A DNA stretch of 64,000 nt, taken from NCBI GenBank assembly GCA_944472155.2, contig OX235273.1, positions 34,631,204 through 34,695,203 of the forward strand, given 5' to 3'. Below are positions 21,346 to 31,944 of the stretch, piece after piece. The notes beneath the pieces were generated by a model. It had not been told where the DNA came from. It saw only the letters and a program-made list of their open reading frames with translations, and searched no databases. The position numbers were made by a program, and so were the translations under genes. The stretch's first letter is position 1. Each line of letters starts with the position of its first letter. Origin of the DNA: Trichobilharzia szidati (Eukaryota > Platyhelminthes > Trematoda > Strigeidida > Schistosomatidae).

Positions 21346-22105
21346 ACAAAATAGTTTTTCAAAATATAAACGTTTATATATTTATGCATAGAATTCATTG
21401 TTCCACTGAACAAGGCTAAAATAAGCCTGATAAATACATAATTAATGAACACTAGTGCATTTGCCAACAAGAAACAGTCTGTTTCTCTTCATTCTCATAT
21501 ATATACACACATATTTTGACTGTTTAAAACCCTGTCAAAATCTGCCACATGTATATATAAATATGCTTATCAGTATTACATGAACAAATAATTGTTCTAC
21601 AGTCAATCTGTAATGTATAAACAATAGCAGGAAGAGAATGGATATGCACAGTAACTAAGAGAAGCCTTCGTTTGCTTTTTTATTATCAAAAATGGAAATG
21701 TTTTTGTCCTTATCACTACTTATTAATCAAGCATCAAGCATTACATGTATTTGTATGCATTGTATTTTCTGTTTTTGTTATTTGGAGCCATTTTTTTGTC
21801 TGCATGTAGTGAGTAATCATCATCATCATCAGACAAACTGATGAAATCAGATACAGAGACTTATTCAGTCTGTCATTTTAAAGGCTCTTTCAACTAGTCT
21901 CTCAATATATATATATATATATATATATAGACAAATCAACAATTTGAATAATTTTCGCAGTATATGATGAGTTGATTTCTTTTGTTTTCCCTAGATTTGA
22001 TGTATAACAATGATAAAAAATGTTCTCTAATCGAATTCAATGTTATAGATACTATATGTCATACTGGTTATTTCCTTGAGCGTTTGTGTTTCTGACATTG
22101 GATTG
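21346..22105. other. Unannotated AT-rich spacer
   Basis: Contains a (TA)n tract at 21905-21929. No gene recognised. Confidence 0.4.
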
Positions 22106-22109
22106 ATTT

Positions 22110-22285
22110 TGAAATTGATCACGAATTAACTTCAGTTAGAGAACCAGGGAGCGGTAGTGGATAGTTGCGTCCCTTCACTCCCATGAACATAGAACCTTCA
22201 GCTAACAAGACGATGTCGTCAACTATTCAGCCACTGAGACGAAACCCATTTAACAATTCATTGTAATTTCTGCCAATTTGGATAA
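22110..22285 (-). mobile_element. Hammerhead-SINE, degenerate
   Basis: Minus-strand remnant. Tail module 'gatcacgaattaacttcagttagagaacc', then 'caactattcagccactgagac' (A-box region). The ribozyme region is largely lost. Confidence 0.6.
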
Positions 22286-22294
22286 TGTGACAGC

Positions 22295-22510
22295 AGATAT
22301 GCCTTGCTGACAAGTGCCAACTAGCACAAAACCTAGGTCTAGGGCTTCCTGCCGATTACCTCCAACCACATAATATCATCAAATCAATGGGCACCGTGAT
22401 GGCGAGCGACCTAGAATGGTGGTCACATTGCAAACCTGACTGATAGAATTCAGTCTGCACCAAAGAAAGGACAAGACACGTCACACTAGTTACTAGTGTC
22501 CAATGAAAAT
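22295..22510 (+). repeat. Repeat family D ribozyme part plus 75-bp direct repeat
   Basis: 22295-22380 is the third family D copy. 22437-22508 (gaattcagtctgcaccaaag..) recurs at 23335-23397 with few changes. The two modules may belong to one repeat, but only this copy shows them together. Confidence 0.6.
22301..22345 (+). ncRNA. Hammerhead-like motif, family D
   Basis: GCCTTG (22301-22306) pairs with TAGGGC (22340-22345), six pairs with two wobbles. Core CTGACAA (22307-22313), GTGCC..AACT..AGCAC helix II, AAAA instead of GAAA (22328-22331), palindrome CCTAGGT and a GTC cleavage triplet. Two core changes predict loss of activity, but the fold is complete. Confidence 0.65.
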
Positions 22511-23330
22511 AGATAAAATGTATATATATTTGTATATATATACATATATATATGAAAAATAACTTATTTTTCTAAAGCTTTCTAAGATATATACCGCACT
22601 TTTGGCATATTTTGAAAATGATTTCTCCAATAGTTTACAAACTAATCAAAAGTGTCTAGTTAAGCACTCTTTTCTCATAGGTATGTTTCATCACATCTTG
22701 GCATTAACATACATGTACATCTCAAATATTGTATCATTAAGCCCAGTTACCGCTAAATCTAGAGACTGACAAAAAATGCATAAAAACTTCTTATAACACA
22801 ATGGACGTGTTGTGGTCTGAAGGCAAGCAACTAACCACTGAGTTCTACTGCATGGCTGGCCAGAACTTCCTTGAGTTGCTCACAGTCACGAAGTGCCCCA
22901 ACTACGGCGAAAAGACAGTTGTATGCAATGAAATCTGCGATACTGTTCAATAATCATATTATGCTAAAACTCAAAATTACCTCAATAGTAGGATTCCTTC
23001 TGAGTTACAAACTAAGTACTGTACAACAAAGTAATTCAACCTTAGAATCGAGAAAAATATTCCCACCAAGGTAGAACGAAAGCTCTGTCAACAAGAATCA
23101 CGCACCAATAATTCCCGCAGACAGTCTAAGGTCAGTACAATCCTGATTCACTGAAACAAAACCGTATCGTAAAGCAACACATTATCAACATCATCACACA
23201 ACCGCAAAAAGAAGCCTTAAATTAGTGATTGAATAGGAACAAAGACAAATGATAAGAATTAAGTCAAAATATGATATGCGATGATATAGAGCCCAACAGA
23301 AAAGAGGAAGATATGATGATATTAGATGGT
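22511..23330. other. Unannotated spacer
   Basis: AT-rich, with 'tatata' tracts near 22520-22550. An ORF at 22871-23074 shows no domain. Confidence 0.35.
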
Positions 23331-23334
23331 TGGA

Positions 23335-23397
23335 GGCAATTCAGTCTACACCAAAGAAAGGACTAGACACGTCACACTAGTTACTAGTGTCCAATCA
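23335..23397 (+). repeat. Direct repeat of 22437-22508
   Basis: Shared run includes 'cacgtcacactagttact' and 'agtgtccaat'. Possibly the end of a dispersed non-coding repeat. Confidence 0.6.
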
Positions 23398-23589
23398 AAG
23401 ATGAAGATAATTAAAAAGTTAGTTAAAACATCTGATTAAGTACCAGTACTGTAATTATAACGATCAGGAGGAGACATTTTTTTCAAACAATTAATCCGCA
23501 ACACCTCTCTAAATAAATATCATATTTTGAAGATATATTCTCATACATCCACATTCCATTAGAAATATTACAGATGTACCACTGAACAA

Positions 23590-24780
23590 GTTAACACTGG
23601 AACAATTTTTCCACAACAATAGCACAATAGTGTGTTGTGCAAAGATTAGAATTGATAGCTCTACGCAAAATTAAATCAAAAATCTGGGTACATTATGTTG
23701 ATAACACATTTGTAATAATTAGAAGTGATTTAGAATACACTCTACACAAACAAATCAACAGCATACTTGAAGATATTAAATTCATAAGTAAAGAAACACA
23801 TAACAAAAGTTTCTTTCTTAAATATCTTAATCAAGAAAACAAAACCATAGAAAATCTAGAAACACAATTTAATAGGAAATCAGCACAAGCAGATCAAGTA
23901 TTCATCTATAACAGTAATAATCTAATGGCTCACAAGAGAAACTGTGAGCACACATTGTTTAAGCGTTAAAGCACACCTTAGCACTCCAGTCCGGAAGGGA
24001 ATAGAAGAGAACTATCTATTAACTGTCTTCAAGGAAAATGAATACCCCTGAAGTTCCATCAAAAAATGTTCAAACTCAAGTCGACATACTTACAAGAAAC
24101 TATCCCCAGAAACCACAAGAAAATCCTTTCTGTCATATGTAACAGTTAGAATGCTGGATCCATTTGAAACTGACACAGGACACAAGCCAATACAATCACA
24201 TCATTCACTATGCAGACTCAAGGATCCAGCAGAAAAAGAAGACAAAATCAATAACGTCTACAAAATAAATTGCATAAACTGAGGTAAATACTACATCGGT
24301 TAAAGTGGGCGTCCTCTTCGACTCAGAATCTTAGAATACGAAGAAATACGACGTGTTTTCTTTCATACCAACCTACATAGACAATTATGGAGACGGATTT
24401 GATTGGGAAAATGTGAAACTTTTAAACAGTAGAAACGCCAAAAATGACAGAGAAATACTAGAAGCCTTGTACTCAAATGAATCAGCGATTAACAGCCACA
24501 GAAATACAGATGAAATTTACCAACTAATAAAGAATAAGTCACATGATAAGAAATTTTAACTTTCAAGTCAATAAAAATGGTCAACAAAGATGTAAATTAA
24601 GAACCAATCGTCACAAAGGTTGTCAGGAGATATAATAATATCATTCATGGGAATTCAAATAAAAAAGTTCCCTTCATACTGAGGCTTGCACTGAAGATGT
24701 TGTCTAGAAGGACAACAGAAGCTTAGCAATTAAACCACCATCTAGCTCAAAGAACACAACCAAATTAAATCACAATGTCA
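23590..24780 (+). mobile_element. Penelope-like element (group ii), 5'-truncated, decayed
   Basis: Open stretch 23637-23969 holds the RT catalytic region: KIWVHYVDNTFVIIRS, where the usual YVDD is YVDN, then the post-catalytic ETQFNRKSA and RNCEHTLFKR. After frameshifts, the GIY-YIG endonuclease is at about 24250-24559. The signature is mutated (ISC-type start, tttacatcggt, in-frame stop), and the C-terminal NYGDGFDWENVKLL and NESAINSHRNTDEIYQLIK are open at 24353-24559. The 3' UTR ends in the family terminus 'gctcaaagaacacaacca' near 24755. Confidence 0.85.
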
Positions 24781-24832
24781 CACACTCTATCTGTAGCAAT
24801 GATGTCATTTCTCACTGCTGGTGAATTTCATG

Positions 24833-25055
24833 ATAATAATAATAATAATTTGCTTTATTCCAGAACAGTACTTATAAGATACACTGTGGAATTCTCATCA
24901 TTTCGTACAATAGTGCACCTAATTTACCCAACAACAGTAAACAAAAGTAAAAATAATATTACAGGATTGATCATAGCAACATTTTTGGTATTTGCAGTGA
25001 CAACTAAGTCAGAAATGTACAAAAAGTGTAAAATAATGATAAAAATGTCAATACA
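24833..25055 (-). mobile_element. CR1/Jockey-like LINE, 3' end
   Basis: The 3' terminus is at 24833 (plus strand reads ataataataataatttgctttattcc). The same terminus occurs at 44233 (minus) and 50058 (plus). It probably continues at 25455-26230 after an interruption by two small elements. Confidence 0.7.
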
Positions 25056-25219
25056 ATTTTAGATTTTCACGCTGATTCATTGGACCGAAGTGCTCACCAT
25101 CCACCAATTACCCTCTAATTACATGCTAAGACATCGTCAAAGCATCTGCACAAGAAGCCGACATGTCAACCTGAGACCGATCACTTCGGTCCAATCAATC
25201 GACGGGAAAATCTAAAATT
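25056..25219. mobile_element. Short element with terminal inverted repeats (MITE-like)
   Basis: 164 bp bounded by about 40-base inverted repeats: 25056-25096 and 25173-25218 pair with a few mismatches, sharing 'attttagattttc', 'attggaccgaagtg' and 'tc'. No coding capacity. It sits inside the CR1-like remnant next to a Sm-alpha-like SINE. The internal 'caccatccaccaatta' resembles the SINE end, so it could also be a rearranged SINE piece. Confidence 0.6.
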
Positions 25220-25234
25220 CAATTAAATAATTAA

Positions 25235-25445
25235 TATGACCCGTGGCACAAGAGGTGGCTCTCGTAGCCCAACTGGTCTAGTGGATAACACTCTGGCGTT
25301 TGAAACTACGGGCACTGGGTTCGAGCCTCGGTGTGAACATCATCACTCACTGGGGAATGCAGGTACACCCAGATGACGAGTCCTAAATAGGACGAAATGC
25401 GCATCCTGGATTCCACTGCTAGTCACCGCCCACCAATTAAAATTG
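25235..25445 (+). mobile_element. Sm-alpha-like SINE with hammerhead
   Basis: A box-like TGGTCTAGTGG (25278-25288), B box GGTTCGAGCC (25318-25327), then the ribozyme at 25367-25411 and a short tail ending 'caccgcccaccaatta'. This layout and the ribozyme sequence closely match the schistosome satellite/SINE Sm-alpha described as encoding active hammerheads. Confidence 0.85.
25367..25411 (+). ncRNA. Hammerhead ribozyme, Sm-alpha type, C3A
   Basis: Stem I ACCCAG (25367-25372) with CTGGAT (25406-25411), 5 of 6 pairs. Core ATGACGA (25373-25379). Helix II GTCC..GGAC (25380-25393). GAAA at 25394-25397. Stem III is the palindrome ATGCGCAT, with cleavage triplet ATC ending at 25405. The Sm-alpha ribozyme as I recall it has CUGAUGA, so C3 to A is the one disabling difference. 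Confidence 0.8.
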
Positions 25446-25454
25446 TTAATAGTT

Positions 25455-26230
25455 AAAATTATAAATTAACTGACCTAATGTCACCATAAATTACAAATAT
25501 GAGAGAATAAAAGAGCGGATGATTTTGCTAATAACATAGCAAGTCATAGGCTTCACGCTTAGCATTCTCTCTATCACATAGAATGCAGGCCAAATATGAC
25601 ATCATTGAGTTTCTGTACTTAGTTGTACGAGCACATAATCTTTTATAATGACTTCAAGCCCTACCTGATGAGATGCAACGCGGGGAGAGTTGAGAATGGA
25701 GGGGGAGGTTGAGAATCAGACAAAATCGATTTGAACCAATTGTCACATGAGTTCAGGTGTCTATCAACCATAGTAGTAACCAGCTGACTAAAGGGCACAC
25801 CACTTGCCCCACTGATGACCTTTATTACCCTGAGCAATATGACATAGTCCTTACTGAATAGTCCAGGAAAGAATATGGATTAGCAGCAAAGTACAATAGG
25901 TAAGACGCAAGAGTCAACAACTTGCAAAAGTACAAGTTGAGTGATTCCAGCCTGTCTTCACTTCTTAATGTAGAAGGTTAGTCGGAACATTTTCTTAGAA
26001 ATCGACAAGATATGGGATGACCAAGAAAAGTGAGAGGATTTAACTATTCCAAGGTATTTTATGCTTGATATAGTTTCTATTTCAGTGCCCTGTATGCTAC
26101 AAGCATCATGCGAACTAACCAGTTCTTGTAGATCACGTTTACGCCGTAAGGTGAAGTTAATAGTCTGACATTTACAGGGATTTAAGGTAAGACCATTTAG
26201 CTTAGACCACTTGCTGATATCCGACAAAAA
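25455..26230 (-). mobile_element. CR1/Jockey-like LINE remnant (RT thumb region)
   Basis: Open stretch 25958-26227 on minus encodes WSKLNGLTLNPCKCQTINF..IKYLGI..FSWSSHI, the NxxKC and YLG motifs that follow the RT palm in CR1/Jockey LINEs. Downstream, decayed frames (25560-25960) align with the open copy at 49250-49697 (HILSWTI, CHIAQG). Catalytic palm absent. Confidence 0.8.
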
Positions 26231-26234
26231 GCTA

Positions 26235-27230
26235 TTAGGCGTTTCTTAGGCTTAAATAATCCCCTTATCATTGTTATCTTAACGAGAAAAAAAACATTAC
26301 ACTGAACTGTCAACCATTCCAGAGAATTTCATTATAGTTGATATAGCTTATAACAGTCATATATCATATGAGGCTCATCTATATGTTTCAGACGATCCCC
26401 TTAAATCTGTGTTTCTAAATACACGATAATATAAATATGTATACCAAAAACTAAATATAAGCATTATGTTCCTCATTTTCAATCAGATGTTCTCTATCAT
26501 GTACTTGTGTGTGTTAGTGTGAGAGTGTGCATACCTGGGAGCTCTGACTATTTACTTCACCATGTTATATTCACAAAGCCACTAAAATTTAAAAAGTAAT
26601 GTCAGAGTTTGACAATCAGTTCATGTAGGGTGTACTCTTTGTGTTTTCTTGGCAGTTACATCTACTGAATACTCTTCAAAATTCACAAACAACAGAAGGG
26701 AACATTCAACAGAACAATGCAAAACAATCAATCAAAAATTTCAATGCCTATAAGGCTATCGTTTAAGGCATAAAAAAATGTTGTAGAATATTTCCTCACC
26801 CTCTATTTTCCTTTCTTTTTTTGTACTGCTTTCCTCTCAGCTATCAGAAACTTGTTTCCTGTAATCTAAACAATGCATCTTTTCGCCATACTGATGTACT
26901 GATGTACACAATAAGCTATTTACATTATCATGATAACTGATAGATTTTTCACTGAATTTAGAGATTGTAGACCAAGATAATATAAAGGAAAATTTCACTT
27001 GAATTCTGAGTTAAAAATAATAATAATGTTAATAATAATGCCATGATACATTTGTTGTATGTTTTGTCTAGTGCATATTTACTAATTCAAGAATTTACAT
27101 TTCTCTGAAAGTGATTTCAGGTAATTAATATTATTATTATTATTACCCTTAAGGAGTTAGTAAGTAAAGATTTGGTTTGAACCAAGTTTGATCATAGATT
27201 GATATCTGCAATTAATAGTGTTCTCTGAGC
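26235..27230. other. Unannotated AT-rich spacer
   Basis: Short (TAA)n tracts at 27018-27040 and 27130-27146. No gene or family recognised. Confidence 0.4.
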
Positions 27231-27234
27231 TGGT

Positions 27235-28370
27235 TGGTTTAGTTGCGGAGCTTTCGTTGTCCTTCTGGACAACATCCCCTTCAGCGCAATTTTAAGCATA
27301 AAGTGAAATGATTTAAATTTCTTCATGAGTGATATAATTGCGTCTCCCGGTAACCATCTTTACATATGTAATGACCATTTTCTATTGACTTGGATTTTAA
27401 ACTTTCTGGTCACATGATTTACTTTTTATTAGTTGGTATATTTCGTCTATATTAACGTGCTTGTTAATTGCATTTTCGTTTGAGTACCAGGCTTCTAGGA
27501 ATTCCCTGACTGCAGTTTTCGTGTTTCCTCTGTCTAAGATTTCGACATTATCCCAATCAAATTGATGTCCATAATTGTCTATATGCATTGATACTAAAGA
27601 ATACATATCGTGTCTTTTCACGACTGATTTGTGTTCTTGGATTCTAATTCGAAGGGGACGCCCACTTTGGCCGATGTAATGCTTGTTACAGTTCATACAA
27701 TTTATTTTGTAAATGGTATTAATTTTATCTCCTTTTTCTGTTGGATCTTTCGGTTTGCATAATATCGAATTAAGCGATTTGACTGGCTTGTGTGCTATAT
27801 CTATATCAAACGGTTTCAGTATTCTAGCTGTTATTTCAGAGATATTTCTCATGTATGGTAGAATGAATTTTCTTGTGGTCTTTGATGATGGTTCCTTGTT
27901 GGTGTTTTGATGCGACTTTAAACACTTTTTGATGAAATTTTGTGGATAACCATTCTTTTTGAAGACCGTTTGTAGGTATTTTCTTCCATTCTTTTCAACT
28001 CTGGAGTGCTACAATGTGTTTGAACTCTTTTAAACAATGTCTGCACACAGTTTCGTTTGTGAGTAATTGGATTATTGCTAGTACAGTTGAGTATTTGATC
28101 TGTGTGTGTTGATTTTCTATATACTTGTGTTTCTAAATTTCCTGTGTTGGTTCTCCTGATTAAGACATCTAAAAATGAGATTTTGTTATCTAATTCTTCT
28201 TCTCTTGTGAATTTGATGTCTTCAAATATGTTGTATATTAATTTATGGGTATATTCTAAATCATTTCTCTTAATTATTACAAATGTATCATCAACGTAAC
28301 GTACCCAGATTTTCGGTTTAATTATAGGTGGAGCTATTAATTCTAATCTTTGCATAACGGCTTCAGCTAT
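27235..28370 (-). mobile_element. Penelope-like element (group ii), RT to 3' end
   Basis: Minus-strand copy with the best-preserved group ii coding sequence in the window. The 3' UTR lies at 27235-27395 (plus reads gctggttggtttagttgcgg, antisense to the group ii terminus). 5' truncated at 28370, where a (TA)n tract starts. See the separate coding entry. Confidence 0.9.
27397..28370 (-). pseudogene. PLE reverse transcriptase + GIY-YIG endonuclease, broken
   Basis: Two reading frames on the minus strand. 28370-27918: end of RT palm with KIWVRYVDDTFVIIK (catalytic VDD intact), then NKISFLDVLIRR and the THKRNCVQTLFKR tail. 27852-27397: linker, then GIY-YIG endonuclease with IYKINCMNCNKHYIGQSGRP and IRIQEHKS, then DNYGHQFDWDNVEIL, a conserved Glu in REFLEAWYSNENAIN, and a stop after KSCDQKV. 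Only one frame change separates the two at about 27880. The N-terminal half of the RT is missing. PLE proteins act at nuclear DNA. Confidence 0.88.
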
Positions 28371-28389
28371 TATATATATATATATATAG
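28371..28389. repeat. (TA)n microsatellite
   Basis: 19-base tract at the truncated end of the PLE. Confidence 0.9.
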
Positions 28390-28445
28390 AGATTGATATC
28401 AGTCAGAGAGCCATCGAAAGCCAGGGACCAGTACTGGATAGTAAT
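28390..28445 (-). mobile_element. Hammerhead-SINE fragment
   Basis: About 55 bp of the tail and the 3' stem I of the SINE (plus: gatatcagtcagagagcc..ccagtactggatag). It sits between two PLE pieces. Confidence 0.6.
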
Positions 28446-28725
28446 TTCCTCCTTGAAGAAGACGCCCACTTTGATTAATGTAGTGTTTATCGCAGCTCAT
28501 ACAATTTATTTTTTTAAATGGTGTTAATTTCATCTTCTTTTTCTGTTGGATCTTTCAATCTGCACAATTTCGACTGAAGTGATTGTGTTGGCTGGCTTGT
28601 GTGCTATATCTATTTCAAACGGTCGAGCTGTTGTTTCAGAGGTATTTTTTATATATGGTAGGATGAATTTTCTTGTGCTCTTTGATGTTGACCTGTTGTT
28701 GGTGTTATGACTCAAGTTTAAACAA
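28446..28725 (-). mobile_element. PLE (group ii) linker/endonuclease piece, minus arm of a head-to-head pair
   Basis: Open stretch 28530-28715 encodes the linker (NNRSTSKSTRKFILPYIKN). The start of the GIY-YIG domain follows to 28446. It meets a plus-oriented copy of the same region at 28726. Confidence 0.8.
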
Positions 28726-29395
28726 CATATACGAAATATATCTCTGAAATAACAGCTAGAATATTAAGACCGTTTGAAATAGATATAGCAGACAAGCCAG
28801 CCAGCCCAATCGCTTCATTCGATATTGTACAAACCGAAAAATCCAACAGAAAAAGAGGATAAAATTAACACCATTTACAAAATAAACCGTACGAAATGCA
28901 ATAAACATTACATCGGTGAAAGTCAGCGTCTCCCTCGAATCTGAATACAAGAATACGAATTAGCTGTAAAAAGACATGATATATATTTTTTCATATTAAT
29001 GCATGTAGATAATTATGAACACCAATTTGATTAGGATAATGTAGAAATTTTAAATAGAGGAAACACCGAAACTGCAGTTAGGGAATTCCTAGAGGCCTGC
29101 TACTCAAGTGAATCAGCCAGCGATTAACAAACACATTATTATAGACCAAATTTACTAACTAATAAAAAGTAAATCACATGACAAGAAAGTTAGAATTCCC
29201 AGTCAATAAAAATGATCAATGCAGATGTAAATCGACTACCAATCACAAAGATGGTTGCCAGGAGACACAGTTCTGTCATTCATGGTGAATTTAAATCAGT
29301 TCATTTTATACTAAAACCTGCGCTGAAGATGTTATCTAGAAGGACGAAGAAGACTTTGCAGTTAAATCAACCAGCTCCTTAGAGAACACAACTAA
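28726..29395 (+). mobile_element. PLE (group ii) linker/endonuclease to 3' end, plus arm
   Basis: Aligns with 27235-27852 in opposite orientation: 'ctctgaaataacagctagaat', then a decayed GIY-YIG region (aaacattacatcggtgaaag) and the C-terminal part (tcaatttgattaggataatg), with stops throughout. The 3' UTR terminus 'agagaacacaact' lies near 29383. Confidence 0.8.
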
Positions 29396-29494
29396 TTCAA
29401 ATCCTTAAAACCTAACTCTTGAAAATTACTATTATTTTCCATACCTTGAGTTCTGAGAGGAACACAGAACTATGTCAGTACATCTTCATTCCAC

Positions 29495-30128
29495 TCAGTA
29501 TTATTATTATTGTTCCCTTGAGTTCCTAGTGGAACTTAGGGCTTCAACGTCTCCACTTGCTTCTGTCTTCTGCTGTAGTTTTCACCTGCATCCATGATAT
29601 TCCATACTGTTTCATCTCCTCTACACACGATCTCCTCGATGTCACCCTTGGACGTCCCAACCTCTGCTTCCCTTTCGGGTTTCACTCGAGGGTCTGACGC
29701 ACGATGTCACCCAGAGGCCTCCTGAGCGAGTGTCCAATCCATCTCCACTTTCTCCTGCATATTTGTTAGGCGATTAGTTCTTGTTTTGTTTGTTCCCATA
29801 GTTTCTTGTTGGTGATTCTTTCCGGCCATCTGATTTTGAGCATAGAACGAAGACAGTTATTGATAAAGGTCTGCAACAGGCTGTTGGAAATATTCTTTGT
29901 GACGCGCCAAGTTTCTGATCCATCCGTATAGAAGAACTGACTTGACGTTTGTATTGAAAATCCGAATTATGTTGTTGACGCTGAGTGACTGAGATTTCCA
30001 GATTGGTTTCAGGTTGATGAATGTGTTTCTCGCCTTCCTGATTCTCGATTTGACATCTTCGTCCGTTCCTCCTGTAGTTGAGACAATGCTCCCTAGATAA
30101 GTGAATGAAGTAACCTCTTTCAAATCCC
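29495..30128 (-). mobile_element. RTE-type LINE, 3' copy (young subfamily)
   Basis: The 3' end with (TAA)n is at 29495-29510 on minus. The open stretch 29857-30128 encodes DLKEVTSFTYLGSIVSTTGG, DEDVKSRIRKARNTFINLKP and KSVLLYGW. It lacks the 4-base insertion seen after GSIVSTTG in the copies at 5600 and 60710, so it is informative for the ancestral frame. 5' truncation falls at the same 'gggagggattt' as the 3' half of the twin-primed copy approaches. Confidence 0.85.
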
Positions 30129-30149
30129 TCCCGAATCTCCGAATCAATA

Positions 30150-30970
30150 TACAGCTACTGACCCATCATTAGTCAAGTAACTTTTTACTCACTCTTGAGC
30201 TTCAAAGTTCGACCTTAGAAAGAAGTTCCGTAACGTATTCTTCATTAGTGTGAAGATTTCGAACTTAAGATTAGTGAAACATCCAAATATCCGTATGGCA
30301 AACACTTTTTTGTATATGTAATTGTTGTTTGCTGGCGAACTCATTTCCACTTTAATCTTTAAGTACTTACTATTATTCTAGCTACCCTGTAAAATAATAC
30401 ACACGTGTCTAGTAGAGATATAATAAAAGAAGGCTAAAAGCTAAGCTACTACACATCCTACATATCCATTTTGCCTTTTCTCTCTCCCTCTCTTTTGTCT
30501 CTTTTATTCTATAGTTGTAGTTGTAGTTGCAGTTGTAATTGTCGCTGTTATTATATGAAGACAAAATCGATATCAGTTTATCTCACATAAATCTGACTAT
30601 ATACTGTGTGTTTTGTTTCATTTGTTTCCTTTTTCGTCGTCAAACTAAAATAAAGGGGACGGGGGGGGGGGGGGAATGTGTTCGTTTTGATTCACTTTGA
30701 CGACATTTTAATTGCATACGGCACCATTACTGTGTAATTTTATAATACACGAGATTTATCCATTTAGTTATCAAATTGTTCAATATGTATAAAAAGAATA
30801 TTCATATATATACATATATATATATATAATATAAGTTGTAGACTAGTGTAGGCAGCTGAAACAATAGCAACGATTAGTCACTGTTATATTATTTTTTAAA
30901 GCTGCGAATATGCACTGAACTGCTACATGTATAACTCAATTTTTAGGGATCACTTCATGTAATATGATCT
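30150..30970. other. Unannotated spacer with G14 run
   Basis: No gene recognised. Includes a pure G run at 30661-30674 and a TA-rich tract at 30805-30828. Confidence 0.4.
30661..30674 (+). repeat. Poly-G tract (14 G)
   Basis: Uninterrupted run of 14 guanines in AT-rich sequence, preceded by ggggac. Confidence 0.95.
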
Positions 30971-30974
30971 CTCT

Positions 30975-31400
30975 CTACCTGATGTTGGTCCATGATGCAA
31001 TCTAACGGTTGAAAGTAAACTAATTTAAATCCTTACAAATCTGGTAATCTTAGTATTATTAGTTTCCAGATCACTGATAACTACTGCTTCGAAGCTATCC
31101 TGAAGCTGTAATGAGAAGTCGTGACCAGTGGAGTCGATGCTCGTTGAAGGCCCTGGTGAGGTTATCACGAATCCGTAAAGTTAGAATTGCAGAGTCAGTG
31201 TATTCCAGTCCAAGTGGATGAATGGTCAGACAGTTTGGTCTCGTCACCTTTAGGCCCCGAGTTCAACTTCTAACAGTGGAGTCATGGGTGTGTACAGCTG
31301 AAGAATCCCAAAATGGGGGAAACAGCTTTCTAGCACTCCATGGCTTTCAGTGATCTCTATAAATGATGTTGGTTCGTGATCCACTCTAACAAGTGGAATT
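30975..31400 (+). mobile_element. Two hammerhead-SINE pieces in tandem
   Basis: 30975-31045 is an isolated SINE tail (ctacctgatgttggtccatg). 31050-31400 is a longer copy with 5' block 'gagaagtcgtgaccagtgg', an A-box region near 31220, a weak B box (cgagttcaactt), a ribozyme at 31292-31335 with CTGAAGA core (31298-31304) and GAAA, and part of the tail. Confidence 0.75.
31292..31335 (+). ncRNA. Hammerhead ribozyme remnant, core CTGAAGA
   Basis: GTACAG, then CTGAAGA (31298-31304), then a C/G-rich helix II (TCCC..GGGG) and GAAA (31319-31322). Stem III and the cleavage triplet are altered and stem I' (AGCACT) is imperfect. Core bases match the consensus, but base pairing next to the core is weakened. 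Confidence 0.6.
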
Positions 31401-31944
31401 GAATTATTCTCCAAATTTGTCATGCAAATATCTGCAAGTACCGCAACTAATAGCGATCTCCATTAGGTGCGGTACTTGCAGAAATTAAATTAATCCAAAT
31501 GCCTACAAATCCCATAATCTGATATCGAGTGCATTGGAATTAGGATTTGAAAAGCCAGCGAATCAACTCAGTGTGGGGTATTCGCGTTAAAAAACACTAA
31601 AGTTGGGACATACATTTGTCTGTAATACAATTTAATGTCAGTGTAGAATTTGGACACCCTACCGTAGAATATAATTTCATATTAGATAAGTCTATTTCAT
31701 ACATAACACTATTAGGGAAACAGTAATAATAACTGCATGATGTTTCGAGTACAACATTTTGCTCATAATGATCTCGCTATATTCACGCGGCTTCATAATT
31801 TACCTTCTCCCTCATTGTTCATTGTAGTTAGCCAGAACTCCAGAATAGGCGTAGCATATGTTTGCTGCTGATTCGATGAACAAAGATTTCATGATTACTT
31901 TATCTCTTTCTCTCTCTCTCCATAACTATATTATTTTTTTAATA

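Noticed and set aside
28756..28950. Hydrophobic minus-strand ORF that could suggest a membrane protein
   Set aside because: It lies antisense to the plus-strand PLE piece at 28726-29395. The hydrophobic character comes from the reverse of an AT-rich coding strand.
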